From the NCBI GenBank assembly GCA_001898425.1, contig MKTV01000032.1, positions 18,871-70,138 of the forward strand: a DNA stretch of 51,268 bases, given 5' to 3'. Source of the stretch: Rhodospirillales bacterium 69-11. Lineage in GTDB: Bacteria > Pseudomonadota > Alphaproteobacteria > Acetobacterales > Acetobacteraceae. Below are positions 46,101-51,268 of the stretch, one piece after another. A model generated the notes under the pieces. That model ran no database searches. It saw only the letters and a program-made list of their open reading frames with translations, and was not told where the DNA came from. The translations under genes and the position numbers were made by a program. Position 1 is the stretch's first letter, and the number at the start of each line of letters is the position of its first letter.

Positions 46101-46184
46101 CTAGACCTCGCGCAGGCGCGAACCCACCGCCCCCGTCCAGGGACGACGGCGTCGCAGGCTGCGCGGTGCGGTCACGATCGGCAT
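46101..46184 (-). CDS. Arginine-rich leader peptide of the argD attenuator
   Basis: 27 codons from ATG 46184 to TAG 46101. The peptide has [12 protein letters not shown], with four consecutive Arg codons (CGA CGC CGT CGT, 46154-46143) and three more Arg codons at positions 8, 23 and 25: seven of 27 residues. The Arg run lies just before the segment GACGGGGGC that could form the antiterminator. No ribosome site precedes the ATG; the distance from the TTGACA box suggests the transcript begins at or near the A of the ATG, as in the leaderless trp leader of Sinorhizobium. No other gene known to me matches. Confidence 0.75.
   Translation of the reverse strand: MPIVTAPRSLRRRRPWTGAVGSRLREV
46129..46137 (-). 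promoter_or_regulatory. Antiterminator segment of the argD attenuator
   Basis: Minus-strand GACGGGGGC, overlapping codons 16-19 of the leader, is the exact complement of GCCCCCGTC in the 5' arm of the terminator (46056-46064). Nine perfect GC-rich pairs. Formation would stop the terminator. The Arg codons immediately upstream can themselves pair with it weakly (CGTC/GACG), as segment 1 of an attenuator would. Confidence 0.7.
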
Positions 46185-46185
46185 G

Positions 46186-46220
46186 GCCGCACCCTGCCGG
46201 TCACCGCGCCGGTTTGTCAA
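46186..46220 (-). promoter_or_regulatory. Candidate promoter of the argD leader
   Basis: A perfect TTGACA at 46220-46215 on the minus strand. With an 18-nt spacer the -10 would be CAGGGT (46196-46191), a poor but tolerable hexamer for a GC-rich alphaproteobacterium, which would put the start at about the A of the leader ATG (46184). The TGA of the small protein gene upstream lies inside the TTGACA box. Confidence 0.55.
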
Positions 46221-46393
46221 CGCGCGTGCAGCGGTCCGGGCGGCAGGTCGCGCGGGACCGGGATCGGGGACGGCGGCTCCTGCACGGGGATCGGATCATC
46301 CGGATCGGGGTCGGGATCGGGTCCCGGCACTGGTGGAACGGGCGGGTCGGACAGGCGCAGCGGCCAGCGATGGGACAGGATGTGCTTCGTCAT
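46217..46393 (-). CDS. Small Pro/Asp-rich protein
   Basis: 58 aa from ATG 46393 with GGAGGG three bases upstream. N-terminus TKHILSHRWPLRLS, then a Pro-, Asp- and Val-rich tail: PPVPPVPGPDPDPDPDDPIP and EPPSPIPVPRDLPPGP. No Cys, no membrane span. Short Pro/Asp-rich proteins of this kind are common in alphaproteobacteria and unannotated functionally. The frame may be real given the ribosome site, but its repetitive composition could also come from GC-biased DNA. Confidence 0.45.
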   Translation of the reverse strand: MTKHILSHRWPLRLSDPPVPPVPGPDPDPDPDDPIPVQEPPSPIPVPRDLPPGPLHAR

Positions 46394-46729
46394 GTCCCTC
46401 CAATGCAGCGCGGCGGCCGCGGTTGCGGTCGGGCACGGAAAAGTCGCCGCAACCCGCCCACCTCGCGTGGGCGCCGCATGCGACATCCCCTGCCCCAAGC
46501 TGGCCGCACACTGGCCATCACCGGCGCGTCGCCGTTCCCATCGACGCTCGGGACGGGCAGACGATCCTGAACGAGGCGCCTCGCTCCGGGTCTCGAGGGC
46601 CGAGCCGATCCCGGCCGTAACGTCACGGCTGGACTACCGCGGGGCGTTACGCCGCCGACCGTGACGCCGAGAGCCGCCGGGGCGCGCGGCCGTCCCCCAT
46701 CGGCCTCCGGCGGAGAACGGCCGAGCGGC
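46394..46729. other. 336-bp region between the small protein gene and the galactarate dehydratase gene end
   Basis: Mainly GC-rich sequence with no clear ribosome site, hairpin or repeat. Short frames exist on both strands but none has a recognisable composition. I see nothing here beyond possible promoter sequence for the small Pro/Asp-rich gene. Confidence 0.35.
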
Positions 46730-48253
46730 CTACATCGTGGCGCCGATCACCCAGGGGGCGAACTCGGCGGCGCCGAAGTCGAAGGTCTCGCTCTTGGTGC
46801 GCTCGCCACTGGCGACCCGCAGCATCATGTCGAAGATCCGCTGCCCGCATTCCTGCACGGTCTCGTCGCCGTCCAGCACGGTGCCGCAGTTCACGTCCAT
46901 GTCGTCTTCGATGTGCCTGAACATCGGGGTGTTGGTGGCCAGCTTGATCGAGGGGGCGGGCTTGCAGCCGAACACCGATCCGCGGCCCGTCGTGAAGCAC
47001 ACCAGATTCGCGCCACCCGCAACCTGGCCGGTCGCCGCGACCGGGTCGTAGCCGGGCGTATCCATGAAGACGAAGCCGCGGGCGCGGACTTCTTCCGCGT
47101 ATTGCACCACGTCGACCAGGTTGGTGCTGCCCGCCTTGGCCATCGCGCCCAGCGACTTCTCGAGGATCGTGGTGAGCCCGCCCGCCTTGTTCCCCGGGGA
47201 GGGGTTGGCGTTCATCTCCGCCTTTTCGCGTTCGGTGTATTCCTCCCACCAGCGCATCAGCGCGACCAGCTTCTCCCCCACCGGCTGGGAGACGGCGCGG
47301 CGGGTCAGCAGATGTTCGGCGCCGTAGGTTTCGGGCGTCTCGGACAGGATGACCGTGCCGCCATGGCGCACCAGCAGGTCGCTCGCGGCGCCGAGGGCGG
47401 GGTTGGCGGAGACGCCGGAATACCCATCGGAGCCGCCGCATTGCAGGGCGACCGTCAGCTCCGACGCGGGGACCGTCTCGCGCTTGACCTGGTTGGCCTC
47501 GACCAGCACCTCGCGCACGAAGGCGGCGGCGGCTTCCACGGTCTTGCGCGTGCCGCCCATGGTCTGGATGTCCATGGCCTTGAGCCGGCCGGCCAGGCGC
47601 TGCTCCTCCATGAGCCCGCCGATCTGGTTCACCTCGCAGCCGAGGCCCAGGACGATCACGTGCGAGAAGTTCGGATGGCGCGCGTACCCGGCGAGGGTGC
47701 GGCGCAGCAGCCGGAGCGGCTCGTCCTGCGTCATGCCGCAGCCGGTCTTGTGGGTGAGCGCGACGACGCCGTCCACGTTGGGGAACTCGGCCAGCGGATC
47801 ATGGCCGCTGAACGGGTTGCGGCGGAACAGGTCGGCGACCATCCCGGCGACATGCGCCGAGCAGTTCACGCTGGTGAGGATGCCGATGTAGTTGCGGGTG
47901 GCGACGCGGCCGTCGGGGCGGCGGATGCCCTGGAACGTGGCCGGGGTCGCGAAGAAATCGGTGGGCTTCGCGTCCACGCCATAGGCGTAGTCCTTGGCGA
48001 AGTCGCCCATCTCGCAGTTATGCACGTGCACGTGCTGGCCGGGCGAGATCGGCTGGCTGGCGAAGCCGATGATCTGGCCATAGCGGCGGATCGGTTCGGC
48101 CTTCGCGATCGCGCGGACCGCGACCTTGTGGCCGGCGGGGATGCGGTCGGTGGTGGCGACGTTGTCCCCGACCGAGGTTCCCGGCAGCAAGGTCGCGCGG
48201 GCGATCACCACGCTGTCGTCCGGATGCAGGCGGATCACGGGGGTCGGGGCCAT
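46730..48253 (-). CDS. UxaA/GarD-family sugar-acid dehydratase (galactarate or altronate)
   Basis: 507 aa. N-terminal SAF domain (VIRLHPDDSVVIARATLLPG, 1-90, with GQHVHVHNCEMGDF) and the large dehydratase domain: GIRRPDGRVATRNYIGILTSVNCSAHVA, LTHKTGCGMTQDEP, GLGCEVNQIGGLME, ALQCGGSDGYSGVSANPALG, FMDTPGYDPVAATGQVAGGANLVCFTTGRGSVFG, all family hallmarks with conserved Cys residues. It dehydrates altronate or galactarate to a 2-keto-3-deoxy acid. The aldolase gene sits 51 bp before it on the same strand, favouring galactarate-type chemistry. Confidence 0.9.
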   Translation of the reverse strand: MAPTPVIRLHPDDSVVIARATLLPGTSVGDNVATTDRIPAGHKVAVRAIAKAEPIRRYGQIIGFASQPISPGQHVHVHNCEMGDFAKDYAYGVDAKPTDFFATPATFQGIRRPDGRVATRNYIGILTSVNCSAHVAGMVADLFRRNPFSGHDPLAEFPNVDGVVALTHKTGCGMTQDEPLRLLRRTLAGYARHPNFSHVIVLGLGCEVNQIGGLMEEQRLAGRLKAMDIQTMGGTRKTVEAAAAFVREVLVEANQVKRETVPASELTVALQCGGSDGYSGVSANPALGAASDLLVRHGGTVILSETPETYGAEHLLTRRAVSQPVGEKLVALMRWWEEYTEREKAEMNANPSPGNKAGGLTTILEKSLGAMAKAGSTNLVDVVQYAEEVRARGFVFMDTPGYDPVAATGQVAGGANLVCFTTGRGSVFGCKPAPSIKLATNTPMFRHIEDDMDVNCGTVLDGDETVQECGQRIFDMMLRVASGERTKSETFDFGAAEFAPWVIGATM

Positions 48254-48304
48254 GGACGTCTCCGTTTGCAGGCGAGGGCGGAGCCGCGGCCCCGCCCCGT
48301 CGTG

Positions 48305-49084
48305 TCAGTTGGCGTTCTCGCCGCCGGTCTTGCGGGCGGCGGCGACGGCCTCACGCGCGGCCTTCGCCATCAGGCCGCTGTCGTTGGCGATGGTGACGAT
48401 CTGGAAGCCCATCTGGATCATGCGCCCGGCATAGGCGGCCGACCCGTTATGCAGGCCCGCGAACTTGCCGTGCTTCTTGCAGGAGGCGAGCAGCTTCTCA
48501 TAGATCTTCATGATCTCCGGCTCCTCGCGGTCGAGGATCGGGATCATGCCGAGCGACAGGCCCATGTCGGAGGGGCCGATATAGATGCCGGAGATGCCGG
48601 GGACCGAGAGGATCTCGTCGATGTTGTCGATGCCCTCGCGGGTCTCGATCATCGGGATGACAAGCACCTCGTCATTGGCGATCTTCTGGTAGTTGGACGC
48701 TTCCCCGTACATCGCCGCGCGGATCGGGCCGTTGGAGCGCTTGCCCTTCGGGGGATACAGGCAGGCATCGGCCAGCGCCTTGGCTTCGGCGGCGTTGTTG
48801 ATCATCGGGCAGATCACGCCCCAGGCGCCGCCGTCGAGCACCTTGCCGATGATGCCGGGCTCGTTCCAGGGCACGCGGACCATGGGCGTGACCGGGTGGG
48901 CCTGCATCGCCTGGAAGCACTGCACCATCGACTGGTAGTCCTGCACGCCGTGCTGCATGTCGACGGTGACGCTGTCCCAGCCGCACTGGGCCATGACCTC
49001 GGCGGAGAAGCCGGACGGGATCGCCAGCCAGCCGTTCACCGCCGCCTTGCCCGCGGCGAGGCGGGCCTTCAGTTTGTTGGACAT
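48305..49084 (-). CDS. HpcH/HpaI-family class II aldolase
   Basis: 259 aa from ATG 49084, with GGGAGGG upstream. TIM-barrel aldolase: the catalytic Arg is expected in the MVRVPWNEPGIIGKVLDGG segment, metal Glu in VIPMIETREGIDNIDEIL and metal Asp in GIYIGPSDMGLSLG. It cleaves 2-keto-3-deoxy acids to pyruvate plus an aldehyde, as GarL does with 5-keto-4-deoxyglucarate. With the dehydratase downstream the pair would turn galactarate into pyruvate and tartronate semialdehyde. That pathway reading is inference; the reductase and kinase are not here. Confidence 0.9.
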   Translation of the reverse strand: MSNKLKARLAAGKAAVNGWLAIPSGFSAEVMAQCGWDSVTVDMQHGVQDYQSMVQCFQAMQAHPVTPMVRVPWNEPGIIGKVLDGGAWGVICPMINNAAEAKALADACLYPPKGKRSNGPIRAAMYGEASNYQKIANDEVLVIPMIETREGIDNIDEILSVPGISGIYIGPSDMGLSLGMIPILDREEPEIMKIYEKLLASCKKHGKFAGLHNGSAAYAGRMIQMGFQIVTIANDSGLMAKAAREAVAAARKTGGENAN

Positions 49085-49166
49085 CGAGGGATTCCCTCCC
49101 GGTTGCGATACCAACGGACGCTAGCCTGGAACGCGCCTGCGCGAAACCGGGCGGGACGCAACGCGG

Positions 49167-50276
49167 TCACGCGGGCGGACGGGTTGCCGGCATCAGGGGC
49201 GTGCGGGGTGGCGCGGTTTCGCGCAGCGTTCCGACGACGTCCGCACCGCCGGTGGTGCTGGTTTCCGCGCGCATGGCGCGATCGCTGCGAGTGAGCATCG
49301 CGCGATCCGTTTCCGCGCGCCCGGCGCGACCGCTTTCCGCGCGCATGGCGCGACGCACTCCCTGCGGCGGCTGGCCGAAGCATCGCACGAACGCCTGACG
49401 CATCCGCTCGGGATCGGCGAACCCGACCTGCCGCGCGATCACCTCCAGCGGCTGCACGCCCTCCTCGACCGCCGGCCGCGCCACCTCCGCGCGCAGCCGT
49501 TCCACCGCCTTGGCCGGGGTCTGGCCCGTCTCGCGCAGGAACACCCGCGCGAACTGCCGCGGGCTGAGCCGCGCCGCGTCTGCCAGCCGCTCGACCGGCA
49601 GCGCCTCGTGCAGGTGCTCGCGCGCGAAGCGGAGCGCGTCGCGCACGCGGTCGGAGTCCGGCTCCAGGTCCAGCAGCGCCGAGAACTGCGTCTGCCCGCC
49701 GGGGCGGCGGTGGTAGACGACCATCTCGCGGGCCACCCGGCGCGCGACGTCGCGGCCGAGATCGGCCTCGATCATCGCCAGCGCCAGATCGATGCCGGCC
49801 GTCACGCCGGCGGACGTCCAGAGCCGGCCGGCCTCCACATGGATGCGGTCCTGCAGCACGCGCAGCCGCGGATGGCGCGCCTGAAGTTCGGGCGCGCGGC
49901 GCCAGTGCGTGGTCACCGGCACGCCGTCCAGCAATCCCGCGGCGGCGAGCAGGAATGCGCCGGTGCAGACGCTCGCGACGCGCCGCGTGTCGGCCGACAG
50001 GGCACAGAGCAGCGCCCGCATCGCACCGTCGGCCGCCGCATAGTCCACCCCCTGCCCGCCCGGCACGAGCAGCGTGTCGATGGAGCCGGTCGGCTGCGCG
50101 GCGGTCGTGACGGCGCATCCGGTCGAGCTCGCCACCAGGCCACCCGAACAGGACAGCACCTCGCTCACATACGCATCCGGCACCGCTCGGCAGGCGAGGT
50201 GGAACGCGCTCATGGGCCCGGCCAGGTCGAGCAGCTGGAAGTCGGGGAACACCAGGAAGGCGATGCGGCGGGTCAT
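49167..50276 (-). CDS. AraC-family regulator with N-terminal DJ-1/PfpI domain
   Basis: 369 aa. Residues 1-180 are a class I glutamine-amidotransferase-like (DJ-1) domain: FLVFPDFQLLDLAGPMSAFH, TLLVPGGQGVDYAAADG, ASVCTGAFLLAAAGLLDG with a Cys at the DJ-1 elbow, TTHWRR and TSAGVTAGIDLALAMI. Residues about 215-315 are the AraC DNA-binding domain, with EHLHEALPVERLADAARLSPRQFARVF and VIARQVGFADPERMRQAFVRCFGQPPQGVRR. The tail from 316 is a low-complexity repeat (RAMRAES, RAGRAET, RAMRAET). Probable activator of the divergent DJ-1 gene. Confidence 0.88.
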   Translation of the reverse strand: MTRRIAFLVFPDFQLLDLAGPMSAFHLACRAVPDAYVSEVLSCSGGLVASSTGCAVTTAAQPTGSIDTLLVPGGQGVDYAAADGAMRALLCALSADTRRVASVCTGAFLLAAAGLLDGVPVTTHWRRAPELQARHPRLRVLQDRIHVEAGRLWTSAGVTAGIDLALAMIEADLGRDVARRVAREMVVYHRRPGGQTQFSALLDLEPDSDRVRDALRFAREHLHEALPVERLADAARLSPRQFARVFLRETGQTPAKAVERLRAEVARPAVEEGVQPLEVIARQVGFADPERMRQAFVRCFGQPPQGVRRAMRAESGRAGRAETDRAMLTRSDRAMRAETSTTGGADVVGTLRETAPPRTPLMPATRPPA

Positions 50277-50397
50277 CCGGGGCGGTCCTTCTCACCGGCG
50301 GGGAGCTGATGGATGGCAGGATTCGTGGGATCAACGTCATTCCCGCCACGAGGGTTCGCTTTTACCCTCTCCTCGTCAAGCAACGAAGGAGGTCGTC

Positions 50398-51099
50398 ATG
50401 TCCGACCCGATCACCGTCGTCTTCCCGCTCTACGACCGCATGACCCAGCTCGACTTCACCGGCCCCTGGCAGGTGCTGGGCCGCCTGCCGGGGGCCCAGG
50501 TCGTCGCCGCGTCGCTGACCGGCGCGCCGGTCGAGGCCAACGGGCTGGTGTTCGACCGGCTGACGGCGCTGACGGCGATCCCGCGCTGCGACGTGCTGTG
50601 CGTGCCGGGCGGCTACGGCATGATCGACGTGATGGCGGATAACGCCTTCCTCGCCGAGATCCGGCGCCTGGGCGACGGGGCGCGCGCCGTCACCTCGGTC
50701 TGCACCGGCTCTCTGATCCTGGCCGCGGCCGGGCTGCTGGTGGGCAAGCGGGCCGCCTCGCACTGGGCGTGGCGCGACCAGCTCGCTTTGTTCGGTGCCA
50801 TTCCGGATGCGGGGCGCGTGGTGCATGACGGCCGCTTCGTAACGGGCGGCGGCGTGACGGCGGGCATCGACTTTGCCCTGACCCTCGCCGCCGACCTCGC
50901 CGGACCAGCCCACGCGCAGGCCATCCAACTCGGCCTCGAATACGCGCCCGCCCCGCCCTTCGACGCAGGCCGGCCGGAGCTGGCGCCCCCCGCCGTGCTC
51001 GCGCAGGTGCAGGCGGCGAACGCGGCCGCCAACCGCGAGCGGGTCGCCGCGGTGGAGCGGATCGGCGCCGCCTTTCGCGCCCGCCTGCAAGCAGCCTGA
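50398..51099 (+). CDS. DJ-1/PfpI protein, isonitrile-hydratase-like
   Basis: 233 aa with AAGGAGG before the ATG. Same fold as the regulator's N-terminal half: FPLYDRMTQLDFTGPWQVLG, VLCVPGGYGMIDVMADN, TSVCTGSLILAAAGLLVGKRAASHWAW and TGGGVTAGIDFALTLAADL. The nucleophile is Cys102 in VCTGS. This is the isonitrile hydratase (InhA) architecture, which turns isonitriles to N-formamides, but some relatives are protein deglycases or proteases, so the activity is inferred. The C-terminal ~50 residues are Ala-rich helix. Confidence 0.85.
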   Translation: MSDPITVVFPLYDRMTQLDFTGPWQVLGRLPGAQVVAASLTGAPVEANGLVFDRLTALTAIPRCDVLCVPGGYGMIDVMADNAFLAEIRRLGDGARAVTSVCTGSLILAAAGLLVGKRAASHWAWRDQLALFGAIPDAGRVVHDGRFVTGGGVTAGIDFALTLAADLAGPAHAQAIQLGLEYAPAPPFDAGRPELAPPAVLAQVQAANAAANRERVAAVERIGAAFRARLQAA

Positions 51100-51170
51100 A
51101 CGAGCCCGCGACGTCCCGGCGTGGGGCGTGGGGCGCGGAGCGCGCCGGATGCCGCCGGCGCGGGTCGGCT

Positions 51171-51268
51171 TCAACTCGTCGCGCTGACACTCCAGGTCGC
51201 GCCGGTCACGTGCGGCGCGGCCTGGAGGCGGGTCACCACCCCATCCAGCACCGCAGGATCCGCGCGGC
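51171..51268 (-). CDS. C-terminal end of an unidentified protein
   Basis: The last 31 residues of a leftward gene enter from the right edge and stop at a TGA (51173-51171). They read LDGVVTRLQAAPHVTGATWSVS in part, a hydrophobic/charged helix then a strand and an end in SATS. The pattern is like the small alpha/beta tail of some MgtC-type membrane proteins or an ACT-like subunit, but I cannot assign a family. Confidence 0.45.
   Translation of the reverse strand, partial: RADPAVLDGVVTRLQAAPHVTGATWSVSATS

Noticed and set aside
46101-46184. Reading the argD leader as a trp leader because of its single Trp codon
   Set aside because: There is only one Trp codon against seven Arg codons, and the gene downstream is argD-like, not trpE.
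46661-49294. 877-codon plus-strand frame opposite the dehydratase and aldolase genes
   Set aside because: Antisense shadow; rich in His, Arg, Gly and Asp, no domain, and both minus-strand genes are clear family members.

Overview
This is a very GC-rich window with no rRNA, tRNA, CRISPR array, insertion sequence or phage gene that I can see. Gene content points to an alphaproteobacterium of the Rhodospirillales, most likely an Acetobacteraceae relative. The clues are a hopanoid-modification cluster (hpnH, hpnM, hpnI, hpnJ) fused to isoprenoid-precursor genes, a Hsp20 plus DUF1150 pair, a DUF2336 protein, oxalate catabolism, and the succinylase branch of lysine synthesis. It reads as ordinary chromosome, with about 55 genes on both strands and mostly short gaps.

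Layout. 1-4.8 kb: end of a phnN-like kinase, a gamma-glutamyltransferase overlapped by a tandem-PCC-domain protein, a fumarylacetoacetase-family hydrolase and msrB. 4.8-6.7 kb: a methyltransferase and an alpha/beta hydrolase lacking the usual nucleophile. 7.1-15.8 kb: ispH-hpnH run leftward and ispA-dxs-hpnM-hpnI-hpnJ run rightward, so isoprenoid supply and hopanoid side-chain tailoring share one locus. 16.3-20.2 kb: hsp20-DUF1150, a ribbon-helix-helix protein, an OmpA-like protein and recQ. 20.5-27.5 kb: a gntR-oxc-frc oxalate operon, a divergent 2-hydroxyacid dehydrogenase, a SDR lacking the catalytic Tyr and a SMP-30 lactonase. 27.6-30.6 kb: a low-complexity secreted protein, then def-fmt-truA. 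30.7-38.5 kb: a PAS/GGDEF cyclase, leftward dapD-dapE followed by two overlapping paralogous membrane genes, then a second GGDEF protein with a DUF2336 gene. 38.6-46 kb: a NAD-binding protein, M20 amidohydrolase, GlcD-like oxidase, persulfide dioxygenase-rhodanese fusion, LLM oxidoreductase and argD. 46-51.3 kb: a small Pro/Asp-rich protein, a galactarate-type dehydratase with its HpaI-type aldolase, an AraC regulator with a DJ-1 domain, a divergent DJ-1/isonitrile-hydratase-like gene and the end of an unknown gene.

The most notable signal is in front of argD, on the minus strand between about 46220 and 46028. A TTGACA box lies about 31 nt before the ATG of a 27-codon reading frame holding four consecutive arginine codons. 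A 14-bp terminator hairpin with six U follows, and its 5' arm can pair instead, over nine perfect bases, with a segment just behind the arginine codons. This is the classic layout of ribosome-mediated attenuation, here with arginine codons in front of an arginine-biosynthesis gene and probably on a leaderless mRNA. I do not know of a described example for argD in this group.

Other points of interest are a near-perfect palindrome inserted in frame inside hpnI, two genes whose start regions are tandemly duplicated (hpnI and recQ), catalytic-residue losses in two enzymes, dispersed GGCCGGG-type palindromes with a three-copy 43-bp tandem array, and a DJ-1-containing regulator facing a DJ-1 enzyme.
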